Source: Auriscalpium vulgare
Taxonomy: Eukaryota > Basidiomycota > Agaricomycetes > Russulales > Auriscalpiaceae
Length of the DNA stretch: 64,000 nt
Direction: 5' to 3'
NCBI GenBank assembly: GCA_019915015.1
Contig: JAHBBC010000011.1
Coordinates: 620,001 to 684,000 of the forward strand
Shown: positions 22,350 to 32,518 of the stretch, one piece after another
Numbering within the stretch: the stretch's first letter is position 1
Layout of the letters: each line of letters begins with the position of its first letter
Notes under the pieces: model-generated
What the model saw: the letters and a program-made list of their open reading frames with translations, nothing else
What the model was told of the DNA's origin: nothing
Databases searched by the model: none
Translations under genes and position numbers: made by a program

Positions 22350-23489
22350 ATGGCACACCACAGAGGCGACGACCTCGACGATGACTTCCTCCCAGACGAC
22401 TCGGTCGCATTCCTCGAAGAAGACAACGCCTCCCACCTCGCTGACCCCGACGACCCCGACGACATCGGCAACCTCCTCAGCGCAGACGAGCACTCCGACC
22501 CAGAGCTAGAGCCTGAGGCAGACAACGCAGACGTGCAGAAAGCTGCTGCCGAAAAGAAGCGCAAAAGGCGAGAAAAGGAAAAAGAGCGCAAGGCAAAGGT
22601 GACTTCGCGTTCGCTGCTATTCTGTCCTCATGATCGCCGACGTCTTGTAGAAGCGCAAACTGGTCGAGTCCGCCGAACCTGCGGAACTCCCCTCCGTCGC
22701 CGCACAACCGCCCACCGCCATCTCAGACTACTTGTCCGCAATGCAGGCAAAGACCTTTTCCAAGCTGTCCGCCATTGAGCTCCAGGACAGGCAACTACCA
22801 GGCATGCACACACACGCCGCATATCCCGGAGGCATTCTAAATTGACAGCCAGGCAGTCACGTCCATAGCGGATACGACAGTATGGACGGCATCGAGGAGT
22901 TTGGACAAATTGGTGGATTTTATAGTCAAAGGTGCGTGTGTGTGCAGCTCCATGCCCGCCGCCGCCGTCTTATTCGCGTGCGCAGCGGTCCCATCGCTGC
23001 ACGTCCGTTTGTCACAGAAAACCAAGTCATCTGGAGCGCCCACTCTGCTTTTCCTAGCTGGGGCGGCTTTGCGCGTAACGGACGTGACCCGAATCCTCAA
23101 GAGCAAGGTGCTGCGGGGTGAGAAGGGCGGGGATGTCGCCAAGCTGTTCGCTCGGCATTTCAAACTGGAGGATCACGTCAAGTATCTCAAGAGGACTAAG
23201 ATTGGGACAGCAGTAGGCACTCCGGGCAGGATTGGCAAACTTCTGTGCGAAACTGGTGGGCGCTGCCTTTGCGTCGAGTCTCTGGCCGCTGAACGCGACT
23301 TCATTCCTAGATGCCTTATCCGTTTCGGCGCTCACGCATATTATGATCGATGTGAGCTTCAGAGACGCGAAGAAGCGGTCTCTTCTGGACATCCCAGAGA
23401 CTCGAGACGAACTTTTCAAGACCGTCTTTGACGCGCCTCAGGTCCGCGAGGCGGTCATGGCGGGGAAGATCCAGGTGGTTTTATTTTAG
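22350..23489 (+). CDS. CMS1: Ribosome biogenesis protein CMS1
   Basis: Cms1-family protein, associated with the U3-containing 90S pre-ribosome. The acidic N-terminus (MAHHRGDDLDDDFLPDDSVA) leads to a Lys/Arg-rich stretch (KKRKRREKEKERKAK|KRKLVE) split by an intron. TAISDYLSAMQAKTFSKLSA then continues ELQDRQLP|VTSIADTTVWT across a GC-AG intron (22802-22856). The core domain resembles a P-loop/helicase-like fold lacking catalytic motifs. It contains TPTLLFLAGAALRVTDVTRI, LFARHFKLEDHVKYLKRTK, GTAVGTPGRIGKLLCE (the typical V.TPGR motif) and, after another intron, DALSVSALTHIMIDVSFRD AKKRSLLDIPETRDELF. It ends near VMAGKIQVVLF. The nucleolar role is inferred from the family. Confidence 0.9.
22802..22856 (+). 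other. GC-AG intron in CMS1
   Basis: This is a 55-base intron starting GCATGC and ending GGCAG. There is no GT donor anywhere in the stretch that could be used. Only a GC donor after CTACCAG joined to the acceptor GGCAG keeps the reading frame between ELQDRQLP and TSIADTT. Confidence 0.65.
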
Positions 23490-23589
23490 CACACCCACGT
23501 ACTTCAGAGCATTCGCGCAACACAAATTCGCATCGCACATATCGGGGATGTCATTACTTTATAGCAAACGATAGTAGCGTAGTGGTAAT

Positions 23590-24054
23590 CTAGAAACCTT
23601 TCGGGTTCACTCGGTGTGTTATCTGGACGAACCGTCAGCCAACATACATGCAACGACAATACGGGACACGCACTCGGGTGAATTTTGGCACTTTGTGGAT
23701 GCCCTTGCGATACCCTCGGTCGTGAGGCGAGAAGACGGTGTACTTGTCCTTAGGATCCATCTCATGTTCCTTCGGAAGCTCCAAAGCCCTTGCCTGTAGA
23801 AACAGGTCAGTGACAAGTACGGAACTACAAGCTAATCATCGCACCAAAGCGCCGCACTCCACACCGCTGGCCCGCACGGCCTCGATGACAGCGTCGACTT
23901 TCTTCAGGCGGTCTCTGACGTTCGCCTTGCGTGTGCGCGACAGCCTCCACGGCGTCTTCCTGCAGCCACGTCAGCCAAGCTCACCAAACTTCGTCGCGAC
24001 GCACCATAGCAAGCCGACGCTGACGGACGCGGTGGGCCTGAACGCGCCGAACAT
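23590..24054 (-). CDS. MRPL31: Mitochondrial large ribosomal subunit protein mL60 (MRPL31)
   Basis: Small mitoribosomal protein in four exons. Exon 1 (24005-24054) encodes MFGAFRPTASVSVGLLW. Exon 2, from 23959, gives KTPWRLSRTRKANVRDRLKK and VDAVIEAVRASGVECGAL. Exon 3 gives ARALELPKEHEMDPKDKY and TVFSPHDRGYRKGIHKVPKF. The last exon gives ITHRVNPKGF, with TAG at 23590-23592. The WK.PWR.S..RKA.. start and the KGIHKVPKFTR..NP.GF end are diagnostic of the fungal mL60 family, which is specific to fungal mitoribosomes. The protein is about 110 residues, the usual size. It is divergent from SF3A1 (107 bases between ATGs) and convergent with CMS1. Confidence 0.92.
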
Positions 24055-24161
24055 CGTCCAGAGCAAGGAGAGAAATGGCACGTGCAGCACGCTGTGCGGG
24101 AATTTCGACGCGTTGCCTCCCACGCCCTTCATAGGCTCCTCCGTCCACAACATCCACGACG

Positions 24162-26894
24162 ATGAGCGCACTCGTCGCCACCTCTATACCCGTGCTACCG
24201 GACCTCGCTGCACTGAATGGCCATGGTCTCGCCAACGGCTACAGCAGCCCCGGGCCCATGAGGTTCACGAGTGGACTCATTCTGCCGCCGCCAGACACAA
24301 AATGTGCGTCGTCCCTTCTCCCGCCGCACGATGAAGCGCTCACTGTGCATGTGTAGCCGTCATTGAACGCACGGCCCACTTCGTCGCGAACTCCGCCAAC
24401 CCGATTCAGTTCGAGGAAAAAATACGCGAGAACCGGCGTACGGACCAAGCGTTCTCGTTCCTCAACCCGGCGGACCCTTATCATGCTTATTACAGACACC
24501 GCATGGAGAAGGAGATGAATGGGGAGATAGCCGAAGAGGGCCCTGCGAGCAAGGAGGAGAAGGGGGATGGGGAGGACGAGCCGCACGTACAGGAGGATGT
24601 CGGGCGGCCGCCTGCGCCGCCTGAGTTCATCCTCGACTTGCCCAACATGAACGCCATCGACCTGTGCGTCGCATCTTGCTCTTTCTGCCAACTGCCAGCT
24701 GACGATGTGTGTAGGGACATCATGAAGCTGACCGCTCTCTTTGCTGCTCGACGCGGGCACGCGTTTCTCGGCGCCCTGGCCACAAAGGAAGCGCGGAACT
24801 ACCAATTCGACTTCCTGAAGCCGACACACTCGCTCTTCGGCTACTTCAATCAGCTGATTGAACAGTACAAAAAGGTACTGCTGCCGAGCTCGGAAACGCT
24901 CGCGAAACTGAATGAGCGCGCACAAGAGGGTGCAAAATGGAACATGCTGGAGGAGGCGAAACAGCATGCGAAGTGGGAGCGGAAGAAGCGCGAGCAGGTC
25001 AAGAAGAAGCAGGATGACCAGGAAGCCGAACGGAGTGAGTTTCCGTTGTCAACGCCGTCTCTTGGAAGCTTGACTGACGGCATCTACTTCAGCTGCATTT
25101 GCCGAAATTGACTGGCATGACTATGCCATCGTGCAAACGATTGAATTCACGGCGGCCGACGCGGCGTCCGAGCTACCGCCGCCGATGAGTGTCCAAGAGG
25201 TGGAAAGCATGACATTGGCACAGAAGCGCATGGCTGCGATGGTCATGGAAACCACCGCAGAGGACGTCGAAGCCCACAAGCAACGGCAGGCCGCCGCGGA
25301 AGCGGAAGCGGCTGCCGCTGTGGGCACGGTTGGTGTTGCGGACGACGACGCCATGATGGAGAGCGACGAAGAGGACGCACAGGTGGACGAGAGGAAAAAG
25401 AAGGAGGAGGAAGAGCGCCAGAGAGAGCTCGAGAGAGCCCGCGCTATTCAGGCCAGCTCTCTGGAAGCTGGCGGCTCCATGCGCATCAGGACCGACTACG
25501 TGCCGAAACGTACGTTCATCTCCGTTCTTGTCACAATGCCATGTGCCTAACTATAGCGTGTTCAGTGGGCAGCAAGAACAAAGTCGCAATGACCACGTGC
25601 AGTATCTGCGGGCAGCAGGTCGCTGTCAACGAGCTGCAGGAGCACATGCGCATCGAGCTACTCGACCCGCGGTGGAAGTCGCAGCGCGACGCGCTCGAGG
25701 CGCGCAAGGCGCAGGCGTCGGAGCTGCAGCGCGGCGCGAACGTCGTGTCCTCGCTCAAGAACCTCGCGCGCACGCGTGTCGACATCTTCGGGGCGGAGGC
25801 GGACGAGGAGCGCCGCAAGCGCGAGGAGGAGGAGGAGCGCGAGCGCAGGAAGGAGCGCGAGAAGGTTGTGTGGGATGGGCACACCGCGTCCAAGGCGGGC
25901 ACGCTCGACAAATTCTCGACGAACGTGAACTTCGACGAGCAGATCGCCGCCATCCATCGTGCGAAGGGTCTCGGGCCGTGCGTCCACTGTTCATCTTCCC
26001 TCACGCGAATGTCGCTAATCAACTTCTTCTAATTTACAGACAAGAAGCGAACGCCATCGGCCCCGGCATTGGGCCCGCGGCCGCGCCCCCACCTGCCATG
26101 ACCTCCTCCTCCCTGCCCATCCCCGCAAAGCCCATCGGCGCGTCCACGTCCTCCGGGCCCGACTCTGCGTACTCCGCCGCGACGATCTCCTCGGGGCCGC
26201 AGCCGCCGTCGATGTACCCGCCCCAGCCCGCGCCCGTGATGCTGCCGCCGCTGCACTACCAGGGCCTGGACGCGGTCACGCCGTTCGGGTACCAGCCGCC
26301 CGTGGGGCGCGTGCCCGCGTTCAGCCCGCCCGGGGCCGCGGGCACGCCGCCCGTCGGCGCGGGCGTCGTGCGCAGCGCGGACGAGATGATGGACGGCGCG
26401 GGCGACGAGGTGCCGCCCGCGAAGCGCCAGCGCGTCGCGAGGCTGCCCGGGGGCGCGCTGTACCCCGAGCAGGACTGGATTGCGATGCATCCCGTAAGTC
26501 GCTGCCCCTTCCGTGCGCGAGAACCCCGCTCACGAGATTTCCCCTTCCTTCTTGGTCGCCGTGCGGACTTGCATTCAATCGGACGCGGTTGCAATTGGGG
26601 TGTTCGGCCGCGCAGCACCCGATATCGCTGCAGATCCAGCTGCCGCGCGACGAGACGAAGCCGGAGTGGAAGCTCGACGGCACGGTGGTGAGCATCCCGG
26701 AGCTCCCGCTGAACCTGCTCGTGTCAACGCTGCGCGACCGTATCATCACGGTGACGGGCACGGCCGTGTCCGCGGGACGCATCCGCCTGTCGTACGCGGG
26801 CAAGATGCTCACGAACGCGCACACGATCGCGAGCTACAACCTCGAGGACGAGGACCTGCTCGTGCTGAGCGTGCGCGACCCGAAGAAGAAGTAA
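24162..26894 (+). CDS. SF3A1: Splicing factor 3A subunit 1 (SF3A1/PRP21)
   Basis: U2 snRNP component needed for prespliceosome assembly. The first SURP module is VIERTAHFVANSANPIQFEE...DPYHAYYRHRMEKEM. The second is DIMKLTALFAARRGHAFLG...HSLFGYFNQLIEQYKKVL. The PRP21-like region follows: EIDWHDYAIVQTIEFTAADA, then MSVQEVESMTLAQKRMAAMV. A charged stretch precedes a CSICGQQVAVNELQEHMRIE segment, then DPRWKSQRDALEARKAQASE. A Pro-rich region (MTSSSLPIPAKPIGAS..., PPAKRQRVARLPG) leads to the C-terminal ubiquitin-like domain. There ISLQIQLPRDETKPEWKLDG is followed by VSTLRDRIITVTGTAVSAGR and ends LEDEDLLVLSVRDPKKK. All domains are in the expected order, so the gene is complete. The start ATG at 24162 lies 107 bases from the divergent mL60 start. 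Confidence 0.95.
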
Positions 26895-27884
26895 GCCGAC
26901 GGGGAGGTGGGTTACCAAGTCGGGCAGGGCAGGGCAGCTGGCTGAGTTGCGCTCGGAGTAGTTGTACTGCTCTTCTTTGCCGGGCGCTCCGCAATGGATG
27001 TACTCTACTTACAGCACCTGGGGGCTTCTCGCGCCCCATCGAGGGCTTGTGTCTTGAACCTTGTATGTGTGCACGGGACGCTTGATCCGAGCCTGGTGTC
27101 TTCGAGGTATCTTCGAGGTTTGCAGTTGACACGATTAGGTATCAGGCGGGGTGTCAGAAGGTGGGCAGTGGCGACGAGGAGATGTCCCGCAAATGCAAAT
27201 GGACCGAATGAATGAGATCGATCACGGAAAGAAGCTGCAAGTCATGGAATAGCCCGAGCGTGTTACGCATGTGTGGCGCGTTATAGAGCGTGAGTAAATA
27301 ACTGGTACAACAATGGAGTGCGATGCGATGGATGTGATGCGGGAAACACTTGTGATGCGAAAGGATACAGTATAAGAAACCAGAAACCCAGAGAAAACAT
27401 GAGGAAGCCATGCAATGAATGATACGAGCCGGCGCGGGCCCCAAGCCCAAATATGAATGCCGGAACATAACACACCTCAAAAGACCCAAAACCTAAAAGC
27501 CCAAATGCGCGATATGCAGAACCCGGGGACGCGGTGGGCGCGCGCGGGGCCCGCGCTGCCCAAATAACCCCCGTCGCGCGTCCCACACCCCTCGCCAACA
27601 GTATCCCAACCCATCAAAGAGAAAATGAACGGCGGCAGCCAGCGCTTCTACCCCTATGTGCTTTACGTGTAGACGGCCGGAAGAAAGGATATCGATGCGG
27701 CGGAAAGGGAAAGGGCGATGAGGTGGGCCCGAAAGCAGCTGCGGGAAGGTCAGCAAGGGTACGCGCGGGCGTCCGAGTGACGGAAACGTACGCGCCGTGC
27801 TGCCCTTCCGCCTGCTTAGCTTGCGGCCCGCGCCGCGCACTTTTTGACAGAACCGCTCGTCGCCGGAAGTCGAGATCCGCAGCG
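26895..27884. other. Intergenic region
   Basis: Convergent gap between the 3' ends of SF3A1 and the next minus-strand gene. Open frames here lack homology. Nothing else is recognised. Confidence 0.35.
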
Positions 27885-28364
27885 CTACGCGACGCGCACG
27901 GCCTTATGGCGATCGTGCGGCGGGGGCGCGGTGTCCCGGCCGGGGGACTGCACGGCCGACATGCGCCAGTGGGTGAGGGGCGGCGAGAGGGGCGCGGAGT
28001 GGGTGGCAGCGCGCGGGCGCTGGTGCGGGCGCTGGGGCGTGGCTGGAGGGGGCGCGGGGAGCTGTGCGTCGGTCCACCAGCGCGGGAGGGGCGTGCGTGC
28101 GGGGGTGGCGGTGTGGACGGGGACGGTGTCGCCGAGCCAGTCCTCGTCGCGTTTTGTGGGAAGGCGGAGGATGGAGTGTGTGCGGCGAAAGACGGAGCGC
28201 GGGGAGTTGAGGAGGGGGGAGTCTGCGAGGGAGGGGGGCACAGGGACATCTGGGATGGTGCGGTTGCGGAGGAGAGACTTTGCGCTGTGGTTGCGAACGA
28301 GCGGAGGGCGGGTGGGCCGGGCGCGCGGGGGGATGGAGATGGACTGGGAGCGGTGGAGGGGCAT
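27885..28364 (-). CDS. Unknown 159-residue Pro/Arg/Ser-rich protein
   Basis: Single-exon open frame with very strong C/G at third codon positions. Two overlapping longer frames, one on each strand, lack this. The protein begins MPLHRSQSISIPPRARPTRP, has a basic Ser/Leu region (RNHSAKSLLRNRTIPDVPVP) and the motif ILRLPTKRDEDWLGDTVP. The tail is Pro-rich. I recognise no domain. The composition points to a largely disordered, basic, possibly nuclear or phosphorylated protein (inference). Two TATATAG elements (28471-28489) lie about 105-125 bases upstream. This supports a promoter on this strand and a regulated gene. An unusual inverted repeat lies about 250 bases upstream. Confidence 0.6.
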   Translation of the reverse strand: MPLHRSQSISIPPRARPTRPPLVRNHSAKSLLRNRTIPDVPVPPSLADSPLLNSPRSVFRRTHSILRLPTKRDEDWLGDTVPVHTATPARTPLPRWWTDAQLPAPPPATPQRPHQRPRAATHSAPLSPPLTHWRMSAVQSPGRDTAPPPHDRHKAVRVA

Positions 28365-28470
28365 GGCAGGAGCGTCCTGCCCTGTGCGCGGGCTGGGGCT
28401 GGGTGGAGCGGGCGACGACGTGGCTGGCGAGGGAGCGTTGGGAGCGCGTTGGGAGCAGTCAAAGGCCGCG

Positions 28471-28490
28471 TATATAGCCCGCTATATAGC
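28471..28490 (-). promoter_or_regulatory. Twin TATA-type elements upstream of the unknown gene
   Basis: Two TATATAG copies (GCTATATAGC and GGGCTATATA on the minus strand) lie next to each other, 105-125 bases upstream of the ATG at 28364, in otherwise very GC-rich DNA. Confidence 0.5.
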
Positions 28491-28609
28491 CTGCTGGCCC
28501 CGCGCCACCCCCCTAAGCAGTGGCCGGGGTCCTTTCGCCGCAGCAACACTGCCGCACCAGCCCACCACTTAGCCTCCGTTCCCGACCTTGCGCGGTCGTT
28601 CAGCCACTC

Positions 28610-28641
28610 ACGCGTCACTCATTACCCAGCGAGTGACGCGT
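28610..28641. repeat. Perfect 11-bp inverted repeat containing ACGCGT
   Basis: The arm ACGCGTCACTC (28610-28620) and its exact reverse complement (28631-28641) flank a 10-base spacer. Each arm includes an ACGCGT motif. It lies between two minus-strand genes, upstream of the twin TATA elements. It could be a protein-dimer binding site or a cruciform/terminator-like structure. Confidence 0.7.
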
Positions 28642-28878
28642 TTACTGTCAGTAAAAGCCTGGTCGCCAGTCCAAGACAAATATTCCAAGTCCGTCCACTC
28701 GCGATGCCGCCCGGCCATCTGTGCCTCGCGATATCTGCTTACGTACTCCGCTATCCTTCAGCCTCAACCCAACGCATCTTCTAGGGGGCTCACAGCATCT
28801 GCTTCTCCGGATCCGCCTCTCATTCTATGCACCGCTCGCTCGCAGATAACAACCGTCATACGCCCGCCCTCTCCCCTC

Positions 28879-30275
28879 CTAGAACACCCGCTTGCAGATA
28901 AGCGCAAACACCAGCACCAGCAGCACACAGATCAGCGTGTCCAGCAGCACCGGCGGTCGCACCGACGACCCTGTTGCGTGGTAAGCCGTCCCTGTGTTCG
29001 CCACGACGTGCCGCTGGATCGCATCCGCGACCGCCGGTGCAGCTGCGGGAGGCGCGGCCGGCTCGGCCGCCGCCCGCGCGCTCTCGCTCGCTGGTGCCGA
29101 TGCCGTGCCGAGGCTTGACGGGGCGGCACCAGGCTCCGTGGGCGAGGGGCGCGGCGCGCTACGATCGGTCACAGGTGCCGCAGGTGCGTCCTCGGGCGTT
29201 GGCACAGCTGCCGGGGACGATGCAGAGGCGGGTGGCTCAGGATCGGGCAGGCAGTCGACGTTCGCGCGGTTGCATCGCGGACAGACCCACTCGTGTGACC
29301 TGTAAATAGATCAGACAGTCAATACAAGACATGGCACAAGCTCCGTGCCAGAGGCAGGGGCACGGAAAGGGGTGGCGGGTCGAGGAAGGCAGGAGCGAGA
29401 CAAGGGCAGGGCGGACAGGTCACTCACAGCGCAGCGAGCCGCTTGCGCTCGCTCGACGGCACCTCCAAGGCGCCCACGCCCATCGCCGCTTCGCCCTTCA
29501 GGGGGAAGAAGCCCTGCAGGCCGATTATGGCTGCGTCCAGCGGGGTTTGAGTTTCGGACGCGAAGTCGGACACACGAGGAAGCACGCACCGGTCCGCACA
29601 CCCCATGCGGGCTGCCACAGCTCTTCGTGGTCTGTGCGCGCGTGAGCCGACTCTCATCTCACGGAGACGCGATCGCTAGCACATACAGTTGGTGAAGCTG
29701 ATGCAGATCTGCGCGCGGGAATGAGCACCCCGCTTCACAATTCACGCACGGATCGGCCGCGAATGCGCCGACAGGGACATGTCAGGACGCACGCACCTTT
29801 GTGTTCAACTCGAACCGCCCGTTCGGCGTGAGCAGCATGATGCTCGGCGGGCGGAAGGGGTACTCGGCCGGCAGCACGATGCGGACGTGGTAGAGCCCGC
29901 CGGCGTAGTCCGTCCCCGGCGGCCCGCGCAGCGTGCAATGCCATTCCTGCGCCCAGCAAATCACCCGCCATCGCGCGTGTCAGACACGCGAAGCACGGTC
30001 CACGAACGGAAGCACGCACGAAGATGTCGTCCTGGGCGCGCGCGCGCGGTCAGTCAGGCTGAGGCCACGGGGGGGTCGCGGGGGCGCGGGCGCACCTCAA
30101 GCGGGGCGGCGGAGTACTCCGTGCTCGGGTCGTTCGCGAGCTCGCGGGCCTCCTGCATGATGCGCTTCACCGCTGCACGCCACGCCGGCGCGCAAGGACG
30201 TCAGACCGTGCGGGGTCGCATACGGGTGATATAATACACACCGGAATTATTCTTGTTGAGAGTGTGGGACGCCAT
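28879..30275 (-). CDS. Tail-anchored ubiquitin-conjugating enzyme E2 (UBE2J/Ubc6-like)
   Basis: ER-type E2 enzyme. MASHTLNKNNS joins AVKRIMQEARELANDPSTEY, the UBE2J/Ubc6 start. Then SAAPLE + a 12-base exon encoding DDIF (30020-30031) + EWHCTLRGPPGTDYAGGLYH. The fold continues VRIVLPAEYPFRPPSIMLLT and PNGRFELNTK; the TPNGRF motif replaces canonical HPN, as in this subfamily. A 22-base exon (29687-29708) encodes ICISFTN with the catalytic Cys. NYHEELWQPAWGVRTAIIG and LQGFFPLKGEAAMG follow. The C-terminal part has a CPRC..ANVDC pair, an Ala/Pro-rich linker and one terminal membrane helix, DTLICVLLVLVFALICKRVF. Ubc6/UBE2J enzymes act in ER-associated degradation. It is divergent from TACO1, 242 bases apart. 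Confidence 0.92.
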
Positions 30276-30517
30276 TGGGTAAAGACAGACAGCGCGGCTG
30301 CTGTGGTTCAAGTGTGAGCGGTGGGTGGAGGTGGGAGGGAGGGTGAGAGCGCGATGCGCAGGGAGCGCGGTCAGCATTCGGAGCGTCGTCACTCGGCCAA
30401 CGTGGCCTGATACCCTCCTGCACGTGCTCCATTCCGTCTTCCGTCCGACTCTGCCGCTGTCCACAACGCGATATTCCACGTCTGACAATATCCTGCGGCC
30501 TCTGCAGAGTCGACGGA

Positions 30518-31810
30518 ATGCTCTCCCGACGCGCCCTGCTCGCCCTGCGCAGCCCGCCAGCATCCCACTGCGGCCGACCGTTCTCCTCGACATCTGCCCA
30601 CCTCTCCGGGCACAACAAAGTATGCGCGCACCGACCTCGGCACCGCTTCAGCTAACACCCTCCCACCAGTGGTCCAAAATAAAGCAGCGCAAGGGCATCT
30701 CCGATGCGAACAAGTCCTTGGTCTACGGCCGCGCGACCCGGGTACGTCCCTCCGCCCGCCCCCCTCTCGTCCCCGACGCACTGACGCCGACCCCAAGCAC
30801 AGGACATCCTCGTCGCCGTGCGCAGTGCGTACTCCTCTCCTCCCCCTCGCGCCACGCTCACCCGCGCGCAGACGGCGGCTCCGCACCCGACCGCAACATC
30901 GCGCTGGCGAACGCGCTGAAGAAGGCCAAGGCGGACGGCGTGCCCAAGGCGACCATCGAGGGCGCGCTGGCTAAGGTGCGCGTGCCGCGTTCCGTTCCGT
31001 GCTCGTGTGCCAGCGCCGACCCGCGCGGCGTGTATCCAGGCTAGTGGGCGCGGGGCGGCCGGCGAGGCGGCGGTATACGAGGCGATGGCCCACGGGTCCG
31101 TCGGCGTCCTCATGTGCGTCCCCACTCGCGTGTGTTTCGAGATGTGTGTCGCGGCTGACGCGCAGGCCGTGCCAGCGAATGCATGACGGACAACGCGAAC
31201 CGCACAGTGATGCAGCTGCGCGAGGTGCTCAAGGCGCACAGGTGCGTGTCATCCCGCACCACCCAATTACTGCTCTGCGCTGAACGTACTTCGTCCCCTG
31301 CATATTCGCGCGCGCGCAGCGCGAGCTTCGCAACAGTTGCGTTCATGTTCCAGCGCCGCGGCGTCGTGCACGTCACGCTGCCCGCACACAGCTCGAGCGC
31401 CGCGCGCTTCGACTCGCCAGAAAAATGGCTCGAGACGGTCGTGGACACCGCGCTGGAGGCTGGCGCGGAGGACTTTGACACGTGGACAGTGCCGGAGGAG
31501 GGCACGCATGCCGAGGTGCGTCCCATTGCCTCTTCGCACCCCTTTCGCTTGCCTCACGCGCGCGCTCCAGTTTTTCTGCGCGCCGACGAACCTTGGGCTG
31601 CTCACGGACGCGGCGACCGCGACCGCGCTCGGTACGGAGCTCGAGAAGAGCGAGCTCGTGTACGCGCCGTCCGACGTGGCTGCGTCGGGCGGGAACGACG
31701 ACGGGCTTGACGAGCGCATAGCGGAGCTCGTGCAGCAGCTCGAGGAGAACGAGGACACGCTGCGGGTGTGGACGACACTCGATTCGCCTTCGAGCAACCC
31801 GGAGGCATAG
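30518..31810 (+). CDS. YebC/TACO1-family mitochondrial translation factor
   Basis: TACO1/YebC-type protein. The N-terminus MLSRRALLALRSPPASHCGR PFSSTSAHLS is a typical mitochondrial presequence. It is followed by the family start GHNK|WSKIKQRKGISDANKSL across an intron. Further blocks are GSAPDRNIALANALKKAKAD GVPKATIEGALAK, then YEAMAHGSVGVLIECMTDN and NRTVMQLREVLKAH. The later ones are SFATVAFMFQRRGVVHVTLP and VVDTALEAGAEDFDTW. The C-terminus ends DTLRVWTTLDSPSSNPEA (TAG 31808-31810). In mammals and bacteria this family helps ribosomes translate difficult stretches; TACO1 supports COX1 synthesis. Complete, about six exons. Symbol left blank because the fungal naming varies. Confidence 0.9.
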
Positions 31811-32518
31811 GCTGGAGTACGGATATGTGGACGCGGTTCCATTTATTAGAACTCTAGGATGATGGGTCTACCGTAGATGTTTCGATAATTGCACGTAGAT
31901 GCGGGAAGCGGTGTGCGGGATGGTGTGCAAGTGACGTGGACGTACGCATCGTCGCCGGTCGAGCTCGACCTCTCGGTTTCATCATATCATATCCAAAACC
32001 AAACCAACGCCGTCCCCTCCACCGCCCTAATAGCGCACCAAAAATCGCATCGTCTATTTCAAGTTCTTCCCTAGTCGCGCCAGATGGTAATTGATAGTCG
32101 GCCGATGCTGTTTGCCCTTGAACGGCTGCATACCGTTGCGTCCTCAGCACCCACACAATTCCCTCCACCAAACACCACGTACCGTCGTGCGCATGCATGC
32201 AAAGAGCGTCTGCGCGTGTGCAGCGCACGCGCCGACAGACTGCACGTCATTGGTCGCAGCCCAGCAGCCCAACATCGACGCGAGCTCAGGCCCGCAGACC
32301 GACACCGTCTTGTCTGGCGGCACATGGAACGTCAGCGAATGGGCGGCAGAGCGGTGGACGGGCGGTGCGCACTCTTTTGTGGGCGAACTTTGAGCTTTTT
32401 GATGTGCATGGTGGCGGGCAGCCGTCGAGGAGCGCGGTGGTGACTCGGTGGACGCGCGCGAGCGCCGAGAAAGTGTGTCGACGGCAAGCGGCGGGCCGGA
32501 TTTCTTTTTCCATACAAC
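31811..32518. other. Intergenic region upstream of first GNAT copy
   Basis: No gene is seen. Homology to the region upstream of the second GNAT copy begins only at about 32,445 (GGACGC..GAGCGC.GAGAAA), which marks the left edge of the duplicated unit. Confidence 0.45.

Noticed and set aside
23575..23613. tRNA-like A-box and B-box sequences (TAGCGTAGTGG ... GGGTTCACTC)
   Set aside because: The spacing between boxes is too short for a tRNA, no acceptor stem pairs, and the segment overlaps the last exon of mL60.
27534..28784. 416-codon plus-strand open frame and a 334-codon minus-strand frame
   Set aside because: Both lack homology and codon bias. They overlap a shorter frame with near-pure GC third positions and arise from high GC content.
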